NCBI GenBank assembly: GCA_023415275.1
Contig: JAEZLJ010000144.1
Location: 1-25,368 of the forward strand
DNA: 25,368 nucleotides
DNA from: Bacteroidota bacterium
GTDB taxonomy: Bacteria; Bacteroidota; Bacteroidia; Chitinophagales; Chitinophagaceae
Direction of reading: 5' to 3'
The first letter of the stretch is position 1; every line of letters begins with the position of its first letter. A program made the position numbers and the translations under genes. Positions 7,368 to 14,753 of the stretch are shown here, one piece after another. The notes beneath the pieces are model-generated. The model saw only the letters and a program-made list of their open reading frames with translations, searched no databases and had not been told where the DNA came from.

Positions 7368-8663
7368 ATGCAAACTGCTTCCAAGAAAGTGATCAATGCC
7401 TGGGCCATGTACGACTGGGCCAATAGTGCTTATTCCCTGGTGGTTGTATCAGCACTTTACCCTTCTTATTTCATTGCCATAGCACCGGAGCGGGTTCATT
7501 TATTGGGTCGATCATTCGACAGGTCGGCATTGGCCTCGTATATGATCTCTTTTTCTTTCTTTATCATAGCCATTATTTCTCCTATCCTTTCTTCCATTGC
7601 AGATTATAAAGGCAATAAGAAATCATTCATGAAGTTCTTTTGCTACCTGGGAGCGGCGGCTTGTATCAGCCTCACCTTCATGACCAAAGAAACCATCACC
7701 TTCGGGATTTTTAGTGCCATCCTTGGCGCTATAGGTTTTGCCGGGAGCATTGTTTTTTACAATTCTTACCTGCCGGATATTGCTGCAGAAGAAGACCAGG
7801 ACCGTATCAGTGCCAAAGGATTTGTGCTAGGTTATATTGGAAGCGTGCTGTTAATGGTTTTCTGCCTGACAGCTATAATTTTAAATGACAATATGCACCT
7901 GGGATGGGACGCATGGCCGGTCAGGCTGTCCTTTCTTGCGGTTGGTTTGTGGTGGGCTGGCTTTGCACAGATTACGTTCAACAGGTTGCCCCCATCAAGA
8001 GCTTCACAACAAAACCCTGAACACAGCATATTCATCAACGGCTTCTATGAATTGAAAAAAGTATGGTACCAGTTTAGGCATCACCCCATCATCAAACGTT
8101 TCCTGGTGAGCTTCTTCTTTTACAATATGGGCGTGCAAACTGTGATGTACCTGGCTCCTTATTTTGCTTCTGATGAATTAAAAATGGAGTCTTCCCAGTT
8201 GATCATCACTATTGTCATCATTCAATTAGTAGCCATACTTGGCGCGCTAATATTTTCACGTCTTTCCAAAATCACGAGTAACCTGTTCACATTGGGGGTT
8301 ATCATTGTGATATGGGTAGGCATTTGCGTTTTCGCCTATTTTGTAAAGAACGCCATGCAGTTTTATGCCCTGGCTTTTTGCGTGGGCATGGTGATGGGAG
8401 GCATCCAATCCATGTCACGTTCCACCTATTCAAAGCTGCTGCCTCCCACAAAAGATACAGCTTCTTATTTTAGCTTTTATGATGTTTGCGACAAGATAGG
8501 CCTTGTCCTGGGCACCCTTACCTTTGGGTATGTGGGTGAGTTTTTGGGAGGAATGAGAAACTCGGTGGTGGCCCTTATGATATTTTTTATTATTGGAGGC
8601 GTACTATTGTTATTTGTCAACCGCTTACAAACGCGGGTTAGAAAACCACGGATTGCTTTATGA
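7368..8663 (+). CDS. MFS transporter, UMF1 (Atg22-like) family
   Basis: This is a 12-TM-type major facilitator of the UMF1/Atg22-like group. The family includes the yeast vacuolar amino-acid effluxer Atg22; bacterial substrates are largely unknown. I take the ATG at 7368 (431 aa) rather than the TTG ten codons earlier. The family signature WAMYDWANSAYS follows at residues 12-23. Other family features are the acidic/polar cytoplasmic loop PDIAAEEDQDRISAKGFVLG and the late segment MGGIQSMSRSTYSKLLP. Its last four bases are the start of the next gene (ATGA overlap), so translation of the two is probably coupled. Confidence 0.9.
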   Translation: MQTASKKVINAWAMYDWANSAYSLVVVSALYPSYFIAIAPERVHLLGRSFDRSALASYMISFSFFIIAIISPILSSIADYKGNKKSFMKFFCYLGAAACISLTFMTKETITFGIFSAILGAIGFAGSIVFYNSYLPDIAAEEDQDRISAKGFVLGYIGSVLLMVFCLTAIILNDNMHLGWDAWPVRLSFLAVGLWWAGFAQITFNRLPPSRASQQNPEHSIFINGFYELKKVWYQFRHHPIIKRFLVSFFFYNMGVQTVMYLAPYFASDELKMESSQLIITIVIIQLVAILGALIFSRLSKITSNLFTLGVIIVIWVGICVFAYFVKNAMQFYALAFCVGMVMGGIQSMSRSTYSKLLPPTKDTASYFSFYDVCDKIGLVLGTLTFGYVGEFLGGMRNSVVALMIFFIIGGVLLLFVNRLQTRVRKPRIAL

Positions 8664-9535
8664 ATCTTTATACTATTAACACCGGAAACTTTAAACTGGA
8701 TGGTGGGGCTATGTTTGGAGTAGTGCCCAAATCCATATGGAATAAGATCAACCCTTCTGATGATAACAATCTTTGCGACTGGGCGATGCGCTGCCTGTTG
8801 ATAGAGGATGGCAACAGGCTGATACTGGTTGATAATGGCATAGGTAATAAGCAAGACCAGAAATTCTTTAGTCACTATTATTTACACGGCAACGATACCC
8901 TGGACTCTTCCCTGGCCAAGCATGGCTTTCACAGGGATGACATAACTGATGTATTCCTCACCCATCTCCATTTTGATCATTGTGGAGGCTCCATTATACG
9001 GGTGGGAGACCAATTGGTTCCTGCTTTTAAGAACGCTACCTACTGGAGCAATCAAAAGCATTGGGATTGGGCTGTATACCCCAATGACAGGGAAAAGGCT
9101 TCTTTTTTAAAAGAGAATATTCTTCCTATCCAGGAAAGCGGCCAGCTGCAATTTGTCAATAACCCAGGTGCCCCATCTAAAGGCCAGGAGATCATAAATT
9201 TGCCCACTGTTTCCTTTACTGACAATATATCTATACGCTTTGTTGATGGACATACAGAAGCAATGATGTTACCCCAGTTGAAGTATAAGGATAGGACCAT
9301 TGTGTACATGGCCGATCTTTTGCCTTCAGCAGGACACATTCCCATGCCTTATATCATGGCTTATGATATGTTTCCGCTTACCACGCTGAAAGAAAAAAAA
9401 TCCTTTTTGAACGAAGCCGTGGGGAATCAGTACATCTTGTTTTTTGAACATGATCCCCTGATTGAATGTTGCGATTTAATACAAACGGAAAAGGGCATCC
9501 GACCCGGTAATTCATTTAAACTGGAAGAACTGTAA
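8660..9535 (+). CDS. Metallo-beta-lactamase-fold hydrolase
   Basis: A 291-aa MBL-fold enzyme without a signal peptide, so cytoplasmic. The zinc motif is complete: H102, H104, D106 and H107 in THLHFDHCGG, then H198 in DGHTE, D219 in MADLLPS and H264 in FFEHD. The layout resembles the quorum-quenching lactonase/parathion-hydrolase-like branch of the fold more than beta-lactamases or glyoxalase II, but the substrate cannot be read from the sequence. It starts inside the stop codon of the UMF1 transporter (ATGA), which suggests that it acts on something the transporter moves. It converges with the next gene after 24 bp. Confidence 0.9.
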   Translation: MNLYTINTGNFKLDGGAMFGVVPKSIWNKINPSDDNNLCDWAMRCLLIEDGNRLILVDNGIGNKQDQKFFSHYYLHGNDTLDSSLAKHGFHRDDITDVFLTHLHFDHCGGSIIRVGDQLVPAFKNATYWSNQKHWDWAVYPNDREKASFLKENILPIQESGQLQFVNNPGAPSKGQEIINLPTVSFTDNISIRFVDGHTEAMMLPQLKYKDRTIVYMADLLPSAGHIPMPYIMAYDMFPLTTLKEKKSFLNEAVGNQYILFFEHDPLIECCDLIQTEKGIRPGNSFKLEEL

Positions 9536-9559
9536 AAAGCTGAATCAAAAGAAGTTGGT

Positions 9560-10555
9560 TCAGATAGAATTTCCCTTTCTGGTAAAGACCTTGATATTCA
9601 TCAATAATAAGCTTCCAAAGATAGCTGGTATCACCAGGTTGATCAGCCATACACTGATGGAAGTAAGTCCTATGCCCAGGCTATTAGCTGAGAATAGGCC
9701 CATTAGCTTTAAGCTGATCTCTCCCCTTACGCCTATCTCCACCAGTGCTATAGAAGGCACAATGGCCATGGCCAAAAAGACCACGCTCATCACCCATCCG
9801 ACCATGACTGCCGGTACATTGACCTCGAAAAGATAAAATACAAGAATGTATTGTATTACAAAAACCAGGTAACGCAAGATGGAGAGCACCAGGATCTTCA
9901 TCAACAGTTTTGAATGAAAGCTGCTTAATGCCTCCACCAGGTACAGATACTTCTGGCTCCTTATCCATTTATTAAAAAGACCAACCGTTCCGGAAACATT
10001 AAAATACAATAAGCCCAATAAAAGCACTAAAGCTACTAGGCTGTATAAAGCGATCTGGTACCAGATGACGAAGCCGGGATAGGCTTGCAGTAAAGTCTTT
10101 TTCAGTATTACCAGTCCAATAACGCCTGCAAAAAGCGTGGTTAGTAATTGAGCAAAACTGCCTACCAGTGTTACAGATATGGTCTTTAGCCTGGAGCCTT
10201 CAGGCAGGTAAAGCACCCTCCCCAGGTATTCACCCACCCTATTGGGCATAGTAACAGAAAAGGTAACGCCCGAAAGAACAGCTTTAAAAGACTGCCAGAA
10301 ACTAACAGGCTGTATCATGGCAACTGATGCTTTCCATTTCAACGCTTCAATTCCCCAGTTTACCAATACCAGGGCCAGGGCAGCCAACAACAGGATGAAC
10401 TTTACTGAATGAAAAGATTGTTGAATCTGTAGCCATGAAGTACTTAACTGTGACTGGTGTTTGATATTATTATATATAGAAAAAGCGAGCCAGGCGAACA
10501 GTATAGGACCAAAAAAGTAATTGATAAAGATTTTAATACTTTTGTTCAACTGCAT
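9560..10555 (-). CDS. Flippase-like integral membrane protein (LPG synthase TM-domain / UPF0104 family)
   Basis: A 331-aa, almost wholly hydrophobic protein with about eight membrane segments, of the family named after the N-terminal flippase domain of lysylphosphatidylglycerol synthase MprF. There is no C-terminal aminoacyl-transferase domain, so lipid lysylation is not implied; a lipid or polyprenyl-linked transport role is the general suggestion for stand-alone members. Recognisable parts are the MPNRVGEYLGRVLYLPEG loop and ALVEIGVRGEISLKLMG near the end. The frame extends upstream to 10642, but I start at ATG 10555 (MQLNKSIKIFINYFFG), because the longer form would run through ruvC coding sequence. 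Confidence 0.82.
   Translation of the reverse strand: MQLNKSIKIFINYFFGPILFAWLAFSIYNNIKHQSQLSTSWLQIQQSFHSVKFILLLAALALVLVNWGIEALKWKASVAMIQPVSFWQSFKAVLSGVTFSVTMPNRVGEYLGRVLYLPEGSRLKTISVTLVGSFAQLLTTLFAGVIGLVILKKTLLQAYPGFVIWYQIALYSLVALVLLLGLLYFNVSGTVGLFNKWIRSQKYLYLVEALSSFHSKLLMKILVLSILRYLVFVIQYILVFYLFEVNVPAVMVGWVMSVVFLAMAIVPSIALVEIGVRGEISLKLMGLFSANSLGIGLTSISVWLINLVIPAIFGSLLLMNIKVFTRKGNSI
10537..10544 (+). promoter_or_regulatory. Candidate ruvC promoter, -7 box
   Basis: TACTTTTG is an exact TAnnTTTG match. It would start transcription near 10551 and so lies inside the start region of the divergent membrane-protein gene. A start there argues against the upstream TTG codons at 10521 and 10542 and in favour of TTG 10578. 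I did not find a convincing -33 box. Confidence 0.4.
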
Positions 10556-10577
10556 CGCAGTAAAAATAACCACCTCC

Positions 10578-11153
10578 TTGCAAAAGCCAGTAATAATATT
10601 AGGAATAGATCCGGGAACCCTTGTAATGGGATACAGTGTCATTGAAGCTCACAACAATACCTTCACTGTCATGGAAATAGATGTTTTGAAGTTGGCTTCC
10701 ACGCTGGACCACTACAAAAGACTTCAAAAAATTCACCGGCGCATCACCGAACTAGTTGAAAAATTCAATCCTAACCAATGCGCCATTGAAGCTCCCTTCT
10801 TTGGTAAGAATGTGCAAAGTATGCTGAAGTTGGGACGGGCACAGGGTGTGGCCATTGCTGCCGCTATGGATCGAAACATCCCGGTTACAGAATATTCTCC
10901 CCGAAAGATCAAACAATCTATTACGGGCAATGGAAATGCAGACAAAGAGCAGGTGTGGAATATGCTCCAGCGAATAACTTTATTACCCAATAAGCCCAAA
11001 TATTTTGATGCTACAGACGCACTGGCTGTTGCCATCTGCCACCATTTTGGTAGCAAGGTTCCAGTGCCTAAATCCACTACTACAGTAAAAAAGACAAAGA
11101 AGGCAAGTTGGGAAGCATTTGCCAGGGAAAATCCAAAAAGGATCCAATCATAG
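10578..11153 (+). CDS. ruvC: Crossover junction endodeoxyribonuclease RuvC
   Basis: RuvC resolves Holliday junctions made in homologous recombination, working with the RuvAB branch-migration motor. I choose the TTG at 10578 (191 aa, QKPVIILGIDPGT), because no ATG or GTG lies near and family members begin just ahead of the GIDPGT strand. The four catalytic acids are present: D11 in GIDPGT, E71 in AIEAPFFGKN, and D144 and D147 in FDATDALAVAICHH. The C-terminus has a basic tail (TVKKTKKASWEAF) beyond the core. Its start codon is 22 bp from that of the divergent membrane-protein gene. It converges with the HIT gene, 7 bp between stops. Confidence 0.95.
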   Translation: MQKPVIILGIDPGTLVMGYSVIEAHNNTFTVMEIDVLKLASTLDHYKRLQKIHRRITELVEKFNPNQCAIEAPFFGKNVQSMLKLGRAQGVAIAAAMDRNIPVTEYSPRKIKQSITGNGNADKEQVWNMLQRITLLPNKPKYFDATDALAVAICHHFGSKVPVPKSTTTVKKTKKASWEAFARENPKRIQS

Positions 11154-11160
11154 CCCCGTA

Positions 11161-11556
11161 TCAATTATTTAACGCTGAAAGAATTTTTTGCTGCACCTTT
11201 TGCAGGTCTTCATCAGCAGCCCTTGCCTTGTGTTGGGTAAAATTGAGATCATTAGAAGAATTGATAGGAATCAAATGCATATGTGCATGTGGTATCTCAA
11301 GTCCTATCACGCTGATACCACACCGGTTGCATTTAAAAGACCGTTCAATAGCCTTTGCTATAGGCTGAGCAAAGACCAGCATTTCCGAAAGATAATCCGG
11401 GGAAAGATCAAACAGGTTATCGACTTCGGTTTTCGGAATCACAAGGGTATGTCCTTCCCTTAATGGATAAACATCCAAAAAAGCATAAAAGCGCTCATTC
11501 TCCGCTATTTTAAAAGAGGGGATTTCGCCGGCAATGATCCTGGAAAAAAGAGTCAT
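11161..11556 (-). CDS. HIT (histidine triad) family hydrolase
   Basis: A 131-aa member of the HIT superfamily, which hydrolyses nucleoside phosphoramidates or dinucleotide-type substrates. The triad is HAHMHLIP, with H90, H92 and H94; the N-terminal FSRIIAGEIPSFKIAENE and the LREGHTLVIPK strand are typical of the HINT/Hit-like branch. Cys76 and Cys79 (KCNRCG) form a CxxC, which in some HIT proteins is half of a zinc site; the other half is not obvious here. Cytoplasmic. It lies downstream of greA but behind a terminator. Confidence 0.92.
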   Translation of the reverse strand: MTLFSRIIAGEIPSFKIAENERFYAFLDVYPLREGHTLVIPKTEVDNLFDLSPDYLSEMLVFAQPIAKAIERSFKCNRCGISVIGLEIPHAHMHLIPINSSNDLNFTQHKARAADEDLQKVQQKILSALNN

Positions 11557-11573
11557 AACTATTAAAATTAAAA

Positions 11574-11613
11574 CAGGGAATGGGAAAAAGCACCTGCTTG
11601 TTCACATTCCCTG
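11574..11613 (-). terminator. Intrinsic terminator after greA
   Basis: CAGGGAATG (11574-11582) pairs perfectly with CATTCCCTG (11605-11613); within the loop AAGCAGGTGCTT can form a second small stem. On the minus strand it begins 20 nt past the greA stop and is followed by TTTTAATTTTAA, so it fits termination of greA ahead of the HIT gene. Confidence 0.8.
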
Positions 11614-11633
11614 GTCCACAAAAAAGAATATTA

Positions 11634-12107
11634 TCAGATGCTGATATCTTCTACTTTAAACTTTATTACACCAGCTGGTGCGGTCACTTCAGCCACATCA
11701 CCAATTTGCTTACCTAATAATCCTTTCCCAATAGGAGAAGTATAAGAAATCTTTCCTGCTTTCAGGTCAGCTTCTTTTTCGCTAACTATCTGGTAGGTTA
11801 CCTGTTTTTTCGTGTTCAGGTTAGTCACTTTTACTTTTGTCAAAACAGAAACCTTACTCGTATCAATTGAAGATTCATCCACTATCCTCGCTGTGGCCAC
11901 CTGGCCTTCCAGGGCAGCTATTTTAGCTTCCAGCATTCCCTGTGCTTCTTTTGCCGCGTCATACTCTGCATTCTCTTTCAGATCGCCCTTTTCTCTTGCC
12001 TCAGCAATAGCACGGGAGGCCGCCGGACGTTCCACTCCCTTCATATGCTGAAGCTCAGCTTTCATCTGTTCAAGGGTCTCTTTGGTCACGTATTGAATTC
12101 CACTCAT
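11634..12107 (-). CDS. greA: Transcription elongation factor GreA
   Basis: GreA enters the RNA polymerase secondary channel and stimulates cleavage of backtracked transcripts. From ATG 12107 the protein is 157 aa, the usual size; the frame continues 21 codons upstream but that extension is not part of the family. The N-terminal coiled coil carries the conserved acidic tip, RAIAEAREKGDLKENAEYDA, in which D and E residues coordinate the polymerase Mg2+. The C-terminal FKBP-like domain contains SYTSPIGKGLLGKQIGD. A terminator follows at once, and another terminator-like hairpin lies just upstream of its start. Confidence 0.97.
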   Translation of the reverse strand: MSGIQYVTKETLEQMKAELQHMKGVERPAASRAIAEAREKGDLKENAEYDAAKEAQGMLEAKIAALEGQVATARIVDESSIDTSKVSVLTKVKVTNLNTKKQVTYQIVSEKEADLKAGKISYTSPIGKGLLGKQIGDVAEVTAPAGVIKFKVEDISI

Positions 12108-12140
12108 GGTAATTAGGTTTACATCAAAATGAAAAAAATA

Positions 12141-12168
12141 GCAACGCCCCGTTTTACCGAAGCGTTGC
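12141..12168 (-). terminator. Intrinsic terminator of the 653-aa T9SS gene, just upstream of greA
   Basis: GCAACGC (12141-12147) pairs with GCGTTGC (12162-12168) around a 14-nt loop. Read on the minus strand it is followed by TATTTTTTTC, a strong T tract. It lies 52 nt past the stop at 12221 and ends 34 nt before the greA ATG, so the greA promoter must overlap it or lie in the short space on either side. Confidence 0.75.
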
Positions 12169-12220
12169 ATACATAATGTAAAGATAAATAGAAATAAATA
12201 ACTATAAAAACGTGACTGTT

Positions 12221-14182
12221 TTATTTGTTAAACAGGGTGCTGTTCACTACAAATTTCTTCCAGGCTACAGTTTCACCTGTCTTTATTTGCAACATATAAG
12301 TACCTGCTTTCCAGGTGGTGGCATCCATTTGCAAAATGTTCACGCCATTATTGAGCATGAAACTTTCTGTTCTCAATAAGGAACCTGAAATATCAAATAT
12401 TGATACTTTGGCTTCCTGCCTGGTAGCAGATGGTACAGACAGTTGAAGCACATCATTCACTGGATTCGGAAAGAGATTGATGGCCTTTTGATCCTGCCTG
12501 GTACTCAACATGATAATGCCTGAATAATTAGCCTGCCCCACATGCATGACTGCCCTGAGCCTGTAGTAAACGGAAGCAACACCAATGGTGGCTATATTGT
12601 CATCAAAGCTATAATCCGCTTCTCCATTAGGTGAATCTGCCATGACGGTACTCACTTTCATAAAGTCTCTGCCATTTATGCTTCGCTCTACTTCAAAGTA
12701 AACAGTTTCCTTATTAGCCTTTGTTGTCCAGTTCAAATGAGCAGTGTTGTATTTGATCGATCCGCGGAGACCTGTGATCCTGTTAGCCATGGGAATACAA
12801 CTGGCATCATGTAAAATGGTCAATGTGTCGTAGGCATAAGGGTTGCAACCGGCGGCCAGCTGTTGCTTTACAATGTAAGTTCCCGGCGAATCAACAGTAA
12901 CGTACGGTCCAGTAGGTACATCAATAATATGCCCATCTGTAGTACTCCAGGTATAAATTGAACTAGCCGATGGATTGATCACAGAAAGGTTACTAACTCC
13001 TACTGGTCCGCAATAAAATGGCACATCTGCTACAGCCTGCGCCCTTGGAGCCAGGAATAGGTCTGTAGGTGCCACAAAGTCTTTCAATTCGGATGTAAAA
13101 GAGGCAGAGGACCTTGTCTTGACCACGATGCGATTGAACGGAGTACCGCAGATATCAGAACCGAATGTTGTTACAGGATCCAATCCCAACTTTGTCAGGT
13201 TCACAGAGAACTCCATGAACTGATCACGGGTATAATTAGTGGCCAGGCTATTATCCACCAATACTAATTGAAACGGGCCTGTCCAGGTATTATTGCCACT
13301 TCCCAGTCCGGTATAAAAGGCGCCTGAAGTTTTTGGAAGAATACTGGCATAACCAAAAGTAGCACCTGTACCAGCGCCATCAAACTGGCCTGACCAATTA
13401 AAGCCTGCTGGTGTGATGGAAAGCTTACTCTTATTGATCCAGATTCGTGCTTCGATCTTAGTAAGTGTAGAACTTTGGTATTCGGCAGAGAATATGATAT
13501 CCCCTGGTCTTGTCACATTACCTGCAGCATCAAAATCCCAGCTGGTATGGCCGGCATCCGGGCCAAAGCCAAACCATTTACCACTAGGGCGGTCATAGTA
13601 AATATCTGTCTGGTACATTTCAAAGTCGAAGTAACGTTGGCCTGTAGTGTTATCTAATGATAGTCCACCAAACATCCAAAGAGAGTCAGTACGGTTTGGA
13701 CCTGCACGTCTAACGTGCATGAACATATCCAAAATATCATTCTTGTCAGGCACACCCTGGATACCACCCATCCAGGTAGCTGGCGAGTCACCATTCTTGT
13801 TGGATCCACTTACAAAAACAGTGGTATCAGTACCATGATAATCCCGTACAAATAAAGCATCCAGCCAAAGCTTATTATTAACAATAGAAAATTGAGGCAT
13901 ACTCATAGGGCGGTAAAAGCTGCTCATTCTTTTTTTCCATGGAGAAACGTCAGACAAATAGCCTGCTACTATAGCAGCAGCCCCTGTGGTATCAATTACA
14001 TTCCGGCCAACGCCGGTATTGTCTAAAAACCAGTCATCATTTCCATTGGATAAAGAACCATTATAAAAATTAGCTTTTAACTCACCATCTACACCAAAAC
14101 CCGCTTTAATAATCGGGGTGGTGATTTGGGCTGAAGCTGTTATGGTTAGTAAAAGAAAGAAAAAGGGTAAAAGTGTTTTCAT
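12221..14182 (-). CDS. Secreted T9SS type A cargo protein of a conserved unknown family (653 aa)
   Basis: The signal peptide MKTLLPFFFLLLTITASAQ leads a large N-terminal domain (about 20-375). It contains GNDDWF, VIDTTGAAAI, a run from RDYHGTDTTVFVSGSNKNGD, then DKNDILDMFMHVRRAG, GRYFDFE-like QRYFDFEMYQTDIYYD, and TPFNRIVVKTRSSASFTSELKDF. I recall this set from a widespread family of Bacteroidota exported proteins without a known function. An Ig/PKD-like part follows (about 385-465), then an Fn3-like module (about 480-560). The T9SS sorting domain spans about 568-653, opening with INLFPNPVND. The protein should cross the inner membrane by Sec and the outer membrane by T9SS, ending anchored or released. 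Its leader carries CCAAATCTG before the ATG. Confidence 0.88.
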   Translation of the reverse strand: MKTLLPFFFLLLTITASAQITTPIIKAGFGVDGELKANFYNGSLSNGNDDWFLDNTGVGRNVIDTTGAAAIVAGYLSDVSPWKKRMSSFYRPMSMPQFSIVNNKLWLDALFVRDYHGTDTTVFVSGSNKNGDSPATWMGGIQGVPDKNDILDMFMHVRRAGPNRTDSLWMFGGLSLDNTTGQRYFDFEMYQTDIYYDRPSGKWFGFGPDAGHTSWDFDAAGNVTRPGDIIFSAEYQSSTLTKIEARIWINKSKLSITPAGFNWSGQFDGAGTGATFGYASILPKTSGAFYTGLGSGNNTWTGPFQLVLVDNSLATNYTRDQFMEFSVNLTKLGLDPVTTFGSDICGTPFNRIVVKTRSSASFTSELKDFVAPTDLFLAPRAQAVADVPFYCGPVGVSNLSVINPSASSIYTWSTTDGHIIDVPTGPYVTVDSPGTYIVKQQLAAGCNPYAYDTLTILHDASCIPMANRITGLRGSIKYNTAHLNWTTKANKETVYFEVERSINGRDFMKVSTVMADSPNGEADYSFDDNIATIGVASVYYRLRAVMHVGQANYSGIIMLSTRQDQKAINLFPNPVNDVLQLSVPSATRQEAKVSIFDISGSLLRTESFMLNNGVNILQMDATTWKAGTYMLQIKTGETVAWKKFVVNSTLFNK

Positions 14183-14207
14183 AGAACCAGATTTGGATGA
14201 ACGAAAG

Positions 14208-14234
14208 AAGGGGCGGAAATAAATTCCGCACCTT
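14208..14234 (-). terminator. Hairpin between the 130-aa and 653-aa secreted-protein genes
   Basis: AAGGGGCGGAA (14208-14218) pairs with TTCCGCACCTT (14224-14234), 10 of 11 pairs, with a 5-nt loop. It starts 1 nt past the stop codon at 14236 on the minus strand. The tail CTTTCGTTC is only weakly T-rich, so it may be a leaky terminator or an RNA-processing hairpin in the leader of the 653-aa gene. Confidence 0.5.
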
Positions 14235-14235
14235 A

Positions 14236-14628
14236 CTATTTACGTTGCATAAGCTTCACCGTTTCGAATGGCGAGCATTCTGAGGTTCCATCTGCCCTTA
14301 TAGCAGTAACACGGTAAGTCAGATTTCCAGGAAATACATCTGTTAAAACCACTTCATACTTTGAAGAGCCATCAAACTTTACAGGATTTGAAACTTCATA
14401 GCCATAGTCATAGTCACCTTCATAAAATTGTTCGACTTTAAAATGATCAATAGAAGGATCATTGACCGACCAGGCAAGGTTTACTTTGTTCTTTCCCTGG
14501 CGATGACCACGCAGGTAATTGAAGCAATTGTAGGTCGATTGGTGATTCAAATTTTGTTGTACATCAATCGTAAACGAAGATGCCAAAACAAAAATGGTAA
14601 CTGCTACATAGGAAATTAGCGTTTTCAT
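14236..14628 (-). CDS. Small secreted protein with an Fn3-like fold (130 aa)
   Basis: I do not recognise a named family. An N-terminal signal peptide (MKTLISYVAVTIFVLASSFT) is followed by about 105 residues that read as a single fibronectin III-like beta sandwich: VNLAWSVNDPSIDHFKVEQF at its start and YRVTAIRADGTSECSPFETV at its end. The same strand pattern (xLxWxxxxExxxxxFxVExS) precedes the sorting domains of the large T9SS proteins in this window, but no sorting domain is present here. It is therefore probably periplasmic or exported by another path. It sits 53 bp upstream of the 653-aa T9SS gene on the same strand, so the two may be co-expressed. Confidence 0.75.
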   Translation of the reverse strand: MKTLISYVAVTIFVLASSFTIDVQQNLNHQSTYNCFNYLRGHRQGKNKVNLAWSVNDPSIDHFKVEQFYEGDYDYGYEVSNPVKFDGSSKYEVVLTDVFPGNLTYRVTAIRADGTSECSPFETVKLMQRK

Positions 14629-14737
14629 AAGGGTTTGATTTAATACCCTAAAATTAGACTACTCTTTGAAGAATTAAAAGAGTAAAATAGCCTGATTTCC
14701 TGCAGTACAAAAATTGATGGAATCTACTTGTAACAGC

Positions 14738-14753
14738 ATAGGTATTTACCTAT
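14738..14753. other. 16-bp perfect palindrome abutting the dehydrogenase stop codon
   Basis: ATAGGTA-TT-TACCTAT spans 14738-14753 and overlaps the first base of the stop codon of the minus-strand gene at 14753-15691. A second weak hairpin, ACTCTTT with AAAGAGT (14661-14667 and 14677-14683), lies 55 bp further on. Neither has a T tract on the minus strand. Otherwise nothing was seen in the 124-bp spacer. Confidence 0.45.

Noticed and set aside
9540..9575. CTGAATC / GGTTCAG hairpin between the convergent MBL and flippase-like genes
   Set aside because: Only seven pairs with one G-T, a 10-nt loop and no T tract; too weak to call a terminator.
9560..10555. Lysylphosphatidylglycerol synthase (mprF)
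   Set aside because: Only the membrane flippase-like part is present; the aminoacyl-transferase domain needed for that function is missing.
10556..10642. N-terminal extension of the flippase-like protein to 10642
   Set aside because: It would read through ruvC coding sequence and gives a non-membrane extension unlike the family; ATG 10555 opens with a typical membrane start.
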